35,028 nucleotides of DNA from Desulfobacteraceae bacterium (GTDB taxonomy: Bacteria > Desulfobacterota > Desulfobacteria > Desulfobacterales > JAABRJ01), in assembly GCA_022340425.1 (NCBI GenBank), contig JAJDNY010000133.1:1-35028 (forward strand), written 5' to 3'. The translations under genes were made by a program, and so were the position numbers. Below the pieces are notes generated by a model. That model did not search any database, was not told the origin of the DNA, and was given only the letters and a program-made list of their open reading frames with translations. This document shows positions 17,743-26,082 of the stretch, piece by piece; the stretch's first letter is position 1; each line of letters opens with the position of its first letter.

Positions 17743-18306
17743 GTGAAACGCCGCTGCCATTGGGCAGGCGACGACCCGCTGATGATCGCCTACCATGACA
17801 CCGAGTGGGGCGTTGCGCTGCACGACGACACCCGGCTCTTTGAATTTCTGATCCTGGAAGGCGCCCAGGCCGGCCTCAGTTGGCGAACCATCCTGGGCAA
17901 GCGCGAAAACTACCGCCGCGCTTTCGACGGCTTCGATCCGGTCAAAGTGGCCGCTTACGGCCCTGAAAAAGTTTCGGCCCTTATGGCCGATGCCGGGCTG
18001 ATCCGCAACCGGTTGAAAATTCTGGCCGCGCGCGACAATGCCCGTGCCTTTCAGGCGGTCCAGGCCCGCTTCGGAAGTTTTGACGCCTATATCTGGAGCT
18101 TTTCCGGCGGCCGACCGATAAAAAACACTTGGCGCGTGCCGGCCGAGGTTCCCGCCCGAACGCCCCTTTCGGCGGCCGTCAGCCGCGATTTGAAAACCCG
18201 GGGGTTCAAGTTTGTCGGGCCCACCATCTGCTACGCGTTCATGCAGGCGGTGGGGATGGTAAACGACCACACCGTGGACTGCTTTCGCCACCGCGAAATC
18301 GGGTGA
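17743..18306 (+). CDS. tag: DNA-3-methyladenine glycosylase I
   Basis: A 187-residue base-excision repair enzyme that removes 3-methyladenine from alkylated DNA. Seen: RCHWAGDDPLMIAYHDTEWG at the N-terminus (the Cys and His zinc ligands and the conserved Glu-Trp), LFEFLILEGAQAGLSWRTILGKRENYRRAF, the helix-hairpin region, and the C-terminal NDHTVDCFRH with the second zinc-ligand His and Cys. All four zinc ligands are present. The start is GTG at 17743, supported by AGGAGG at 17728-17733. The length is normal. It has no evident functional link to its neighbours. Confidence 0.95.
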   Translation: MKRRCHWAGDDPLMIAYHDTEWGVALHDDTRLFEFLILEGAQAGLSWRTILGKRENYRRAFDGFDPVKVAAYGPEKVSALMADAGLIRNRLKILAARDNARAFQAVQARFGSFDAYIWSFSGGRPIKNTWRVPAEVPARTPLSAAVSRDLKTRGFKFVGPTICYAFMQAVGMVNDHTVDCFRHREIG

Positions 18307-18329
18307 GGCCCCCAAAACCCCAAAAAGGA

Positions 18330-18352
18330 GGCCGGCGCCTGCGGTGCCGGCC
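18330..18352 (+). terminator. Hairpin after tag
   Basis: GGCCGGC and GCCGGCC form a perfect 7-bp stem with a 9-base loop, 24 bp after the tag stop. There is no T-run after it, so termination is doubtful. Confidence 0.25.
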
Positions 18353-18419
18353 GTGGGGGACGATCGCCGTCAGGGCTGAGGCGGCTGGACTCTGCAACGT
18401 TCCGCCAGCGGGGTGAAAA

Positions 18420-19703
18420 ATGGATTACTGCGTGACATCCTGTCAGCTCAAGCACGTCGGTTTCATCGCCACCCGCCTGGCGGGAACCGACGGGGTTTCC
18501 CTGGAGGCCGCCAAGTGGGCGCGCATCATGGAGCAGGAGGGCGCCACCTGCTTTTATTTAGCCGGTGAGCTGGCCTATGCGCCCGATCGCTCCTGCCTGG
18601 TGGCCGAGGCCCATTTCAAGCATCCCCTGATTCGCGACACCTACCGCGGCTGTTTCGGGGTCAACGTCCGGGGGCGCAGCATCACCCGCAAAATCCACGC
18701 GGTCAAAGGGCGTTTGAAGGACAGCATCTACCGCTTCGTGGATCGCTTTAAAATTGACTTCATCGTGGTGGAAAACGCCCTCACCATCCCCCTTAATCTA
18801 CCTCTCGGCATCGCCCTGACCGAATTCATCTCCGAAACGGGCATGCCCACCATCGCCCACCACCACGATTTCTTTTGGGAACGCCAGCATTTCAAGACAA
18901 CGGCCGCCTGGGAATACCTCAATATGGCCTTTCCCCCCCATCTGCCGACGATCCGCCACGTGGTGATCAACTCGTCGGCGGACAACCAGCTGAGCCTGCG
19001 GACCGGCATCTCGGGGACCATTATCCCCAATGTGATGGATTTCGCCACCCCTCCGCGGCCGCCCGACAGCTACGCCAGCGACGTTCGGCAGGCCCTGGGC
19101 GTCCGGGACGATGAACTCTTCATCCTGCAGCCCACCCGGGTGGTGAAACGCAAGGGCATCGAACACGCCATCGAGTTGGTGCACCGCCTGGGCCGCAAGG
19201 CCAAGCTGGTAATCTCGCATGCCTCTGGCGACGAAGGGCATGAATACGAGCTGCGCGTGCGGGAATATTCAAAAATGCTGGGGGTCGACACCGTTTTTGT
19301 GTCTGAAATCATCAACGAGTATCGCGGTCAAACCGCCGACGGCCGCAAGATCTACACCCTCGACGACATATACCCGCATGCGGATCTCGTGACCTATCCC
19401 TCCAATTACGAGGGCTTCGGCAACGCCTTTCTTGAGGCGGTTTATTTTTCGAAACCGATCGTGGTCAACACCTACTCCATCTATGCCCGGGACATCAAAC
19501 CAAAGGGGTTCGCGGTGGTGGAAATCGACGGCTATGTGACCGAGGCCGCCGTCGCTGAATCCCTGCGGATCCTGGAAGACCCGGTTCTGCGGGAGAAAAT
19601 GGTGCGCCAGAACTACGCCATCGCGACGCGCCATTTTTCCTTTGCCGTCCTTCATCGCAAGCTCAGCACGCTGATCCCGGATTGCCTCGACAGCCATTTT
19701 TGA
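18420..19703 (+). CDS. GT4-family glycosyltransferase
   Basis: A 427-residue GT-B fold glycosyltransferase with a C-terminal GT4 (Glycos_transf_1) domain. Seen: the N-terminal acceptor-domain loop GFIATRLAGTDGVSLEAAKW, VVINSSADNQL, IPNVMDF, FILQPTRVVKRKGIEHAIELVHRLG (typical donor-domain start with the Lys of the R-X4-K pair) and YPSNYEGFGNAFLEAVYFSKPIVVN (the EX7E motif, about residues 330-342). It uses a nucleotide-sugar donor and probably forms a soluble glycoside or a cell-envelope sugar; no transmembrane segment is seen. The sugar and acceptor are unknown. The stop lies 9 bp from the stop of the convergent GT2 gene. Confidence 0.88.
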   Translation: MDYCVTSCQLKHVGFIATRLAGTDGVSLEAAKWARIMEQEGATCFYLAGELAYAPDRSCLVAEAHFKHPLIRDTYRGCFGVNVRGRSITRKIHAVKGRLKDSIYRFVDRFKIDFIVVENALTIPLNLPLGIALTEFISETGMPTIAHHHDFFWERQHFKTTAAWEYLNMAFPPHLPTIRHVVINSSADNQLSLRTGISGTIIPNVMDFATPPRPPDSYASDVRQALGVRDDELFILQPTRVVKRKGIEHAIELVHRLGRKAKLVISHASGDEGHEYELRVREYSKMLGVDTVFVSEIINEYRGQTADGRKIYTLDDIYPHADLVTYPSNYEGFGNAFLEAVYFSKPIVVNTYSIYARDIKPKGFAVVEIDGYVTEAAVAESLRILEDPVLREKMVRQNYAIATRHFSFAVLHRKLSTLIPDCLDSHF

Positions 19704-19712
19704 CGGTTCCGC

Positions 19713-20402
19713 CTAACGGTAATGGCGCACCAGCCGGTCGGGCGGGTCGCCCAGGAGGAAGCGGGTGACCAGCATCCAGTTGCGCAGGGTGCAGCGCACA
19801 ATTCCCTCCCGGCGCCAGCGGCGCGCCGAGGTCGAAACCCGGCCGGGCAGGATCCGGATGCGGTGGCCGCCCCGCTTCACCCGGCGCATCAGTTCCACGT
19901 CCTCCATGATCGGGATCTCTGAAAAACCGCCGATGCGTTCAAAAAAGCGGCGGTCGAAAAAGAGCGCCTGGTCTCCGTAGGGAATGCGCGTCAGCCGGGT
20001 GCGTAGGTTGGCGGTGGTCTCGATCAATCGGAAAAGTAAGTGGGGCGAGGCGATGGCGAGACGAAAGGCCCCGCCGACGATGCTGGGCTGCCGGAGGGCG
20101 GCGGCCACCGACGCGAGGCCATCAGGCGGCAGGCGGGTATCGGCGTGCAGAAAAAGCAGGATCTCACCGGCCGCCATCGCCGCGCCGCGGTTCATCTGGG
20201 GGCCCCGGCCCCTGGGGGCGACCATTTTGATGACATCCGTGCGGTGGATGGCGGCGAGGGTCTCCGGAAAGGACCCGGCGTCCACCACAATGATCTCCAA
20301 CCGCCCTGAAAAGGGCAGTTTAATCAGATGATCGATGGTGGGATTTATGGTATAGGCCTCTTCGAAGACCGGAATCACAACCGAAATCCTGCGCGCCCTC
20401 AT
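19713..20402 (-). CDS. GT2-family glycosyltransferase (rSAM/selenodomain-associated transferase 2 type)
   Basis: A 229-residue GT-A fold transferase. ISVVIPVFEEAYTI at the N-terminus is the nucleotide-binding strand, LEIIVVDAGSFPET follows, FLHADTRLPP holds the metal-binding Asp region, and IPIMEDVELMRRVKRGG carries the conserved ED pair. The C-terminal RTLRNW-like stretch (RCTLRNWMLVTRFLLGDPP) fits the short family called transferase 2, rSAM/selenodomain-associated. The ATG at 20402 is preferred over upstream in-frame codons because the domain starts immediately. It diverges from the Gate-domain gene with 39 bp between start codons. The substrate is unknown. Confidence 0.85.
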   Translation of the reverse strand: MRARRISVVIPVFEEAYTINPTIDHLIKLPFSGRLEIIVVDAGSFPETLAAIHRTDVIKMVAPRGRGPQMNRGAAMAAGEILLFLHADTRLPPDGLASVAAALRQPSIVGGAFRLAIASPHLLFRLIETTANLRTRLTRIPYGDQALFFDRRFFERIGGFSEIPIMEDVELMRRVKRGGHRIRILPGRVSTSARRWRREGIVRCTLRNWMLVTRFLLGDPPDRLVRHYR

Positions 20403-20441
20403 GCAACCGCCCAAAGTACTGAAAAGAGCCCCATCAAAAAA

Positions 20442-21425
20442 ATGACTCCCGACAACATTTTCTCTCCTTTGGCAGCGGCTGTCGCCGCCGGCAGCCGCAA
20501 GGGATGGCATGGCTTTCTCTGGATGCTGAAGATCCTGGTCCCGATTTCATTCGGCACCGCCTTGCTGGTTTACAGCGGCGTACTTCACCAGCTGGACTTT
20601 GTGCTGAAACCCCTGATGGGGGTACTGGGCCTTCCCGCCATGGCCGCCCTGCCGCTGGTGGCCGGACTGCTGACCGGAATTTACGGGGGCATCGCCGCCA
20701 TTACGGTCCTGCCTTTCACCGCGGCCCAGATGACCCTGATCGCGATTTTCCTTCTGATCTCCCACAACATCGTTCAGGAGGCCATCATCCAGGGGAAATC
20801 CGGTCTCCACCCCCTCAAGGCCACCGCCTTCCGGCTGGTGGTCTCCTGCCTGACGGTGGTCCTCGTGTCCCGTTTGGTCGGCGGGGATGCGGTTGTGATC
20901 GGGCCCCAGGCCCAAGTCGTGACTGCCTCGGCTTCCTTCATGGAGATGATCGCCGCCTGGTGCCGTGAAACCGCGTGGCTGACGGTTAAAATTTTCCTGA
21001 TCATCATGCCGCTCATGATCCTGCTGGAGGCCATGAAACGCTTCCACCTGATTCAGTACCTGGTGAAGCTCATGGGGCCCCTGTTGACGGTGATGGGGGT
21101 GGACCGCAGGGTCGGGCTGCTGTGGCTGACGGCGGCGATTTTCGGGCTTTCCTATGGGGCGGCGGTGATTGTGGAGGAGGCCCGGGAGGGCCAATTCTCG
21201 CCCGAGGAGCTCTCGCGCCTGCAGCTTTCCATCGGAGTCAATCACTCCATGATCGAGGATCCCGCTCTTTTTCTGCCGCTGGGCTTGAGCCCTTTCTGGC
21301 TGTGGGTGCCGCGCCTGGTGGCGGCCATCCTGGTGGTTCATCTTTACAATCTATGGCGTTATTTTCTTCGCCACCGCCTGAAGGCCGCCGCGGCCGCCAT
21401 GGGGTCGCAGCCGCTGTCCAAATAG
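20442..21425 (+). CDS. Gate (nucleoside recognition) domain membrane protein
   Basis: A 327-residue polytopic membrane protein with about eight hydrophobic helices. It contains two Gate-type modules: GWHGFLWMLKILVPISFGTALLVYSGVLHQLDFVLKPLMGVLGLP in the first half, and WLTVKIFLIIMPLMILLEAMKR followed by a GP-rich turn in the second. The family name nucleoside recognition comes from transporter homologues; for the bacterial SpmA/B-like and stand-alone proteins the substrate is unknown. The charged loop VEEAREGQFSPEELSRLQLSIGVNHSMIEDP is typical. The ATG at 20442 starts just before the first amphipathic segment; a longer reading frame from 20328 would overlap the divergent GT2 gene. Confidence 0.8.
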   Translation: MTPDNIFSPLAAAVAAGSRKGWHGFLWMLKILVPISFGTALLVYSGVLHQLDFVLKPLMGVLGLPAMAALPLVAGLLTGIYGGIAAITVLPFTAAQMTLIAIFLLISHNIVQEAIIQGKSGLHPLKATAFRLVVSCLTVVLVSRLVGGDAVVIGPQAQVVTASASFMEMIAAWCRETAWLTVKIFLIIMPLMILLEAMKRFHLIQYLVKLMGPLLTVMGVDRRVGLLWLTAAIFGLSYGAAVIVEEAREGQFSPEELSRLQLSIGVNHSMIEDPALFLPLGLSPFWLWVPRLVAAILVVHLYNLWRYFLRHRLKAAAAAMGSQPLSK

Positions 21426-21471
21426 CATAAACCCCCGGATTAATGAAGGACGATCCCGCTGCGGACGCGGC

Positions 21472-21499
21472 TTGCGCTATTTGAAGGCGACTTTACAAT
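21472..21499 (+). promoter_or_regulatory. Possible sigma70 promoter of recN
   Basis: TTGCGC (21472-21477) and TACAAT (21494-21499, five of six to consensus) are separated by 16 bp, about 115 bp before the recN start. A second -10-like TAGAAT lies further downstream without a good -35 box. No LexA-type box was recognised. Confidence 0.4.
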
Positions 21500-21614
21500 C
21501 CCCCCCGGCTGTGTGATAGAATCCTCCCGTCCAAATCGACCGGCGATACCCTGCGCCCACCGTGGGCAGCGTTCCCAAACCACATTCCACCAGCCCTTGC
21601 GGGTGAGCACGTGT

Positions 21615-23318
21615 ATGCTTGAAGCGCTCTGCATTCGGAACTTCGCCATCATCGACGATTTGCAGATCACCTTTCAGGACGGCCTGACGGTGCTCAGCGG
21701 CGAAACCGGCGCCGGGAAATCCATCATCATCAGTGCGGTCAACCTGCTTTTGGGCAGCCGTGCCAGCGGCAAGCTGATTCGCACCGGCGCCGAATGCGCC
21801 GAATTGCAAGCCCTTTTCCGGATTCCCTCGGGCGCTGCACTGGCCGCGATGATGGCGGCGGCGGACTGCGCCGAGGGGGACGCCTTGGTGGTCCGACGGC
21901 TGATCTCGCGCAACGAGCGCCACCGGGTCTACCTCAACGACCGCCTGTCGACGATGCAGGCCCTCGCTGCGGCAACCGCAAATCTGGCCAGCATATCCGG
22001 CCAGCACGCCCACCAGGGGCTGCTCAACGAGGATCAGCATCTGCTGATCCTGGATCGCTTCGGCGGCCATCTGCCCCTGCGGGAGGAGCTTGGGGCGCGC
22101 TATCGGGCCCTTTTACCCCTGATCCAGGAGCTTAAATCCCTGAACGCCCAAAAAGACCGCCAGACGGAGCGCCTGGAACTGCTGCGATTTCAACACAAGG
22201 AAATTCTGGACGCCGACATCCAGCCCGCCGAAGATGCGCGGCTCGCCCAGGAGCAGCTGCGCCTGCGCAGCGCCGAGACTCTCTTTCGCACCGCCCAGGA
22301 GAGCATCGATGCCCTTTACGCCGCCCAAGGGGCCGTGGTGGAACGCCTGGCGGAAGTTCAGAAAAGCCTGGAAAAAGCCAGCGGCCTCGATACGGGACTT
22401 GTGCCTGTCGCCCGGCGGCTGGCGGAAACCGGCTACCAGCTGGAGGATATGGTCGATGAGCTGCGCCGCTACCGCGACGCGCTGAGCATGGACGAGCGGC
22501 GCCTGGAGGCGGTTGAGGCGCGCCTGGACCTGTTGCGCGCTTTGAATCGCAAATACGGCGGCAGCCTGGCGGCGGTGGCCGAACGGTGCGCCGCCATCGA
22601 AGGGGAACTGGCCCAGATCGGCGATCTGGATAGCAGAATGGCCGCGGTCCAGCGGCAGATCGCGGCCCAGCATGCCCGACTGGCCGACCACTGCCGCAGG
22701 CTTTCAGCGAAAAGGGAAAGTTCGGCCAGACGCCTGGGACAAAAGGTGGAAAGCGAGCTGGCATCACTGAATATGGCCCGGACCCGTTTCGAGGTGCTGC
22801 TGGAGGCCCTTCCGGCAGACCCCCAGTCCGACCCTTTCCTGACGGTGGAGGGCTTCGCGGTTGGGGAAACCGGTTTCGATCGGGCCTGTTTCATGATCGC
22901 CCCCAACGTCGGCGAGGAGCTCAAACCGCTTGCCGCGATTGCCTCGGGCGGCGAACTCTCCCGCGTGGTGCTGGCCCTCAAGGCGATCCTGGCGCAGTCC
23001 GATGCGGTCGCCACGATCATCTTCGACGAGGTCGATGCCGGCATCGGTGGCGGAGTCGCGGAAATGGTGGGGCAAAAGCTGGCCGCCCTGGCGCGCTACC
23101 ACCAGGTTATCTGCATCACCCATCTGCCCCAGATCGCGCGGTTTGCCGACCACCACTATCGTATTTCCAAACACGTCGCTGGGGGCCGGACCCACACGCG
23201 GATCGCGCCGCTCACGGCCGAGGCGCGGGTGCAGGAAATCGCCCGGATGCTGGGGGGCGCCACCATCACCCCCAAAACCCTGGCGCACGCCCGCGAGATG
23301 CTTCACGGGCGCCTGTAG
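21615..23318 (+). CDS. recN: DNA repair protein RecN
   Basis: A 567-residue SMC-like ATPase acting in double-strand break repair on the nucleoid. The N-terminal MLEALCIRNFAIIDDLQITF is the family signature. The Walker A box is GETGAGKS (about residues 31-38), followed by QHAHQGLL near 135. A long heptad-rich coiled coil spans roughly residues 160-370 (LQEL, AEVQKSLEKAS and similar), and the C-terminal half has ASGGELSRVVLALKAIL (ABC signature), IIFDEVDAGIGG (Walker B) and CITHLPQIA. The length is typical. The ATG at 21615 gives the canonical N-terminus and follows GGGTGAG. SOS regulation is common for this gene but no operator is visible. Confidence 0.96.
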   Translation: MLEALCIRNFAIIDDLQITFQDGLTVLSGETGAGKSIIISAVNLLLGSRASGKLIRTGAECAELQALFRIPSGAALAAMMAAADCAEGDALVVRRLISRNERHRVYLNDRLSTMQALAAATANLASISGQHAHQGLLNEDQHLLILDRFGGHLPLREELGARYRALLPLIQELKSLNAQKDRQTERLELLRFQHKEILDADIQPAEDARLAQEQLRLRSAETLFRTAQESIDALYAAQGAVVERLAEVQKSLEKASGLDTGLVPVARRLAETGYQLEDMVDELRRYRDALSMDERRLEAVEARLDLLRALNRKYGGSLAAVAERCAAIEGELAQIGDLDSRMAAVQRQIAAQHARLADHCRRLSAKRESSARRLGQKVESELASLNMARTRFEVLLEALPADPQSDPFLTVEGFAVGETGFDRACFMIAPNVGEELKPLAAIASGGELSRVVLALKAILAQSDAVATIIFDEVDAGIGGGVAEMVGQKLAALARYHQVICITHLPQIARFADHHYRISKHVAGGRTHTRIAPLTAEARVQEIARMLGGATITPKTLAHAREMLHGRL

Positions 23319-23346
23319 GCGGGACCTCGCAGCGACCGGCGGCCGC

Positions 23347-23375
23347 TTGACAAGCCCACTGCGGGATATTACAAC
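23347..23375 (+). promoter_or_regulatory. Sigma70-type promoter before fmdB
   Basis: A perfect -35 box TTGACA (23347-23352), a 17-bp spacer and TACAAC (23370-23375, four of six) lie about 45 bp upstream of the zinc-ribbon gene. It could drive fmdB, the PflX-like gene and the phosphatase. Confidence 0.55.
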
Positions 23376-23394
23376 CCGTGGCATATTTTTTTTT
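23356..23394 (+). terminator. Possible recN terminator overlapping the fmdB promoter
   Basis: CCAC and GGG (23356-23365) can pair with CCC-GTGG (23375-23381) with a three-base bulge, followed after five bases by nine T residues (23386-23394). The same bases contain the promoter boxes, so the two roles overlap. Confidence 0.45.
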
Positions 23395-23417
23395 CCAGGG
23401 CCAAACGGAGGAAACCC

Positions 23418-23666
23418 ATGCCCCTTTACGAATTCAAGTGCCAGGAATGCAGCCAAATATTCGAGCTTCTGGTCATGAACCGGGAACAAGACGTCGAAAT
23501 GAAGTGCCCTCATTGCGGCTCCGAGGCCTTTGAACGCGTTCTCAGCACCACCCATTACGCCATGGGCGGCGGCGGCGCTTCGGCGACCGGCGACCGGCCT
23601 TCGGTTCAGACGCGTACCTGCTCCAGCGGCTCCTGCACCACCTACGATATTCCCGGTCCGGCCTGA
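23418..23666 (+). CDS. FmdB-family zinc ribbon protein
   Basis: An 82-residue small protein of the FmdB putative regulatory family. The N-terminal MPLYEFKCQECSQIFELL holds the first CX2C pair and MKCPHCGSEAFERVLS holds the second, together forming a zinc ribbon at residues 9-37. The C-terminal half is Gly/Ser-rich with two extra cysteines (TCSSGSC), a common tail in anaerobes. The molecular role is unproven; the name derives from a gene next to formamidase. GGAGG precedes the ATG at the usual distance. It is the first of three closely spaced genes. Confidence 0.9.
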   Translation: MPLYEFKCQECSQIFELLVMNREQDVEMKCPHCGSEAFERVLSTTHYAMGGGGASATGDRPSVQTRTCSSGSCTTYDIPGPA

Positions 23667-23697
23667 GCCGGGCCGGCCGCGGCCGCAGGGTGATGCC

Positions 23698-24633
23698 ATG
23701 GCGACCCGCCAGCCGGTTTACATCAACACCTACAAGCAGGGGGCGCTGAAGGCCAAGGTCAGGGCGGCCTGGAAAAAAATGCGCTCCTGCACCCTCTGTC
23801 CGCGGCGCTGCAAGGTCGACCGGTTGGCTGGGCAGACCGGGATCTGCAGAACCGGGCGGGTGGCCGTTGTGGCCAGCTTCGGCCCCCACTATGGCGAGGA
23901 GGCGCCGCTGGTAGGGCGCTACGGGTCAGGCACGATTTTTTTCAGTGGCTGCAGCCTGCTGTGCAGCTTCTGCCAGAATTTCGATATCAGCCGCGGGCAA
24001 GCGGGGGACCCCGCCAGCGTGGCCCAGCTGGCCGCCATGATGCTGGCCCTGCAGCAGGAGGGGTGCCACAATATCAATTTCGTCACCCCGTCCCACGTGG
24101 TTCCCCAAATTCTGGCGGCGGTGGCAGCGGCCGTTCCCAAGGGCCTCAGGATCCCGCTGATATACAACACCAGCGGCTATGACCGGGTGCAAACCCTGGA
24201 GTTGTTGGACGGGGTCGTCGATATCTATATGCCGGACTTCAAGTTTTGGGACCCCGAGGTGGCGCACGCCGTCTGCCGCGCCAGGGATTACCCGGCAGTT
24301 GCACGCGCGGCGTTGAAGGAAATGCATCGCCAGGTGGGCGAGCTGCGGATGGATTCCGATGGCCTGGCCTACCGGGGGGTGCTGGTGCGGCATCTGGTGA
24401 TGCCCCACGGCCTGGCCGGTACCCCCGCGGTCATGGCCTTTATTGCCGGGGAAATATCCCCTGCCACGTACCTCAACATCATGACCCAATATCGGCCCTG
24501 CGGCCGGGCGTTCGAGGACCCGTTGCTGGCGGACATGCCGACCCGTGCCGATTTCGCGCACGCCTTCGAAGCCGCCCGATCGGCCGGCTTGACCAGGCTG
24601 GACAGGCCCCGCCGGGTATGGGGTCTTTTCTGA
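23698..24633 (+). CDS. PflX-like radical SAM protein
   Basis: A 311-residue radical SAM protein resembling the PflA-related PflX group (COG1313 type). An N-terminal Cys region, CTLCPRRCKVDRLAGQTGICRTG (about residues 31-53), could bind a second cluster. The radical SAM motif is SGCSLLCSFCQN (CX3CX2C, about residues 87-94), followed by HNINFVTPSHVVPQIL and YNTSGYD, as in activases. The homologues are predicted activating enzymes, but no glycyl-radical partner gene is nearby, so the target is unknown. The ATG at 23698 follows GGGTGA. It lies 31 bp after fmdB. Confidence 0.87.
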   Translation: MATRQPVYINTYKQGALKAKVRAAWKKMRSCTLCPRRCKVDRLAGQTGICRTGRVAVVASFGPHYGEEAPLVGRYGSGTIFFSGCSLLCSFCQNFDISRGQAGDPASVAQLAAMMLALQQEGCHNINFVTPSHVVPQILAAVAAAVPKGLRIPLIYNTSGYDRVQTLELLDGVVDIYMPDFKFWDPEVAHAVCRARDYPAVARAALKEMHRQVGELRMDSDGLAYRGVLVRHLVMPHGLAGTPAVMAFIAGEISPATYLNIMTQYRPCGRAFEDPLLADMPTRADFAHAFEAARSAGLTRLDRPRRVWGLF

Positions 24634-24693
24634 CGGCGAGCGGTCGAACCGGGCCTGCCATAGCCCCCGGTGTTGAAACTCCGAGCGAATCTC

Positions 24694-25335
24694 ATGACGC
24701 GCCACACCTACGCCATCGGCGACATCCACGGCTGTGCCGACAAACTGCGCGGCTTGATCGATCAACTGGACATCGACCCCCAGCGGGACCAGCTGGTTTT
24801 TGTTGGAGACTATATCGATCGGGGGCCCGCCTCCTTTGAGGTCGTGGAATACCTGCTGGGGCTGAAAACCACGCTTCAGGATGTGGTTTTTCTGAAGGGC
24901 AACCATGAACAGATGTTGGAAGATTACCTCGCCGGACCCGATAAGCTGACCTTTCTGATAAACGGCGGTCAAGCCACCCTGGACAGCTATCTGCGTCACC
25001 GCCAAACCCCCCGGGCGCCTGTGATTCCCCCGCGGCATCAGGCCTTTTTCAAGGGCCTGCGGCTGTTCCATGAAACCGAAAACCACATTTTCGTGCATGC
25101 CGGCCTGAAGCCCAAGGTGCCCCTGGACCGGCAGGACCCCCGCGACCTGCTCTGGATTCGGTCTCGCTTCATCTATTCGGAAGCCGATTTCGGCAAGCCG
25201 GTTGTTTTCGGGCATACCCCGTTTCCCGAGCCCCTGGTGCAGGCCAACAAGATCGGGATCGACACCGGCGCCGTCTACGGCCACCAACTGACTTGTGTAA
25301 AACTGCCGGATCTGGTCTTTTTTCAATCGGCATAA
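24694..25335 (+). CDS. PPP-family metallophosphatase
   Basis: A 213-residue calcineurin-like phosphoesterase of the bacterial PPP group (PrpA/PrpB- or ApaH-like). All metal-binding motifs are present in order: GDIHG (residues 9-13), GDYIDRGP, KGNHEQM, FVHAG and FGHTPF. It could dephosphorylate proteins or hydrolyse diadenosine tetraphosphate; the short length fits the protein phosphatase type. An in-frame GTG lies 24 bp upstream, but the ATG at 24694 starts right at the first strand. It follows the PflX-like gene by 60 bp on the same strand. Confidence 0.9.
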   Translation: MTRHTYAIGDIHGCADKLRGLIDQLDIDPQRDQLVFVGDYIDRGPASFEVVEYLLGLKTTLQDVVFLKGNHEQMLEDYLAGPDKLTFLINGGQATLDSYLRHRQTPRAPVIPPRHQAFFKGLRLFHETENHIFVHAGLKPKVPLDRQDPRDLLWIRSRFIYSEADFGKPVVFGHTPFPEPLVQANKIGIDTGAVYGHQLTCVKLPDLVFFQSA

Positions 25336-25364
25336 CCGGCGCTGATTTCCGGATGGGAAAATTA

Positions 25365-25516
25365 ATGAAACGGTAAAAAGTAAAAATTCAGACGGTTTCG
25401 AAAAAAGGCCAAGTCCAAGGCGCGCAAATCTCGAGGAGTGAGGCGTGCTGCTGCACGCCGCAGCGACTTCGAGATGCAGCGCAACGCAGAAATTGGCCTT
25501 TTTGCGGAACCGTCAA
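25365..25516 (+). repeat. Dispersed hairpin repeat, copy B
   Basis: A 152-bp element beginning ATGAAACGGTAA and ending GGAACCGTCAA, the plus-strand counterpart of copy A at 12981-13133. It can fold into one long hairpin: outer GACGGTT/AACCGTC, then AAAAAGGCCAA/TTGGCCTTTTT, a middle ATCTCGA/TCGAGAT, and an inner GGCGTGC-TGCT-GCACGCC. It begins 30 bp after the phosphatase stop and ends 29 bp before the SH3 gene start. It has no coding potential. Confidence 0.88.
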
Positions 25517-25545
25517 AATTGGTGCCGCCAATCAAGGAGAGCGTT

Positions 25546-26031
25546 ATGGTGATGCGTGTTCTTCAAAAACGGAAAACGGTTTTCGAGAAATGGACCGCCG
25601 GGGTTTGCCCGGTGTTGCCGGTTCTCTTGCTTTTAAGCCTTCTGCCGGCCACGGCGCTGGCCGAGCGTCTCAGTGTGGCGGTACCCATTGCCAACGTTCG
25701 GTCGGGACCCGGCGGCGATCACCAGCTGCTGTGGAAAGTGGAAAAATATCACCCGCTGGAGATTGTTAAAAAATCGGGATCCTGGTATCAGTTCAAGGAT
25801 TTCGAAGGCGACAGGGGCTGGATCAGTGCGCCGCTGCTGGCGAAAGTGCCGGCAGTGATAACCAAAGCCGATAACTGCAATATCCGTTCAGGTCCCGGGA
25901 CCCAGTACGATGTGGTCTTTGTCGTCGACCGCGGGATTCCCTTCAAGGTTCTGGACAAAAAGGATAAGTGGCTTCAAATCCAGCACGCCGACGGTGATAA
26001 AGGCTGGATCCACGACAATTTGGTTTGGTGA
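25546..26031 (+). CDS. Exported protein with two bacterial SH3 domains
   Basis: A 161-residue protein with a signal peptide: a basic start (MVMRVLQKRKTVFEKW), a hydrophobic core VLPVLLLLSLLPATALA, and probable cleavage before ERLSV near residue 40. Two SH3_3-type repeats follow, each starting with ANVRSGPG or CNIRSGPG and ending with the WYQFKDFEGDRGWI or WLQIQHADGDKGWI segment. Such domains often bind peptidoglycan or act as periplasmic adaptors. There is no enzymatic domain, so its partner is unknown. The ATG follows AAGGAG. The leader carries hairpin repeat copy B. The gene precedes a TPR membrane protein by 51 bp, probably as an operon. Confidence 0.9.
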   Translation: MVMRVLQKRKTVFEKWTAGVCPVLPVLLLLSLLPATALAERLSVAVPIANVRSGPGGDHQLLWKVEKYHPLEIVKKSGSWYQFKDFEGDRGWISAPLLAKVPAVITKADNCNIRSGPGTQYDVVFVVDRGIPFKVLDKKDKWLQIQHADGDKGWIHDNLVW

Positions 26032-26082
26032 GTCTCCCCCGGCTGGGGGATCTGAGAGAAATTTGCCCAATTTGGAGGTGGC

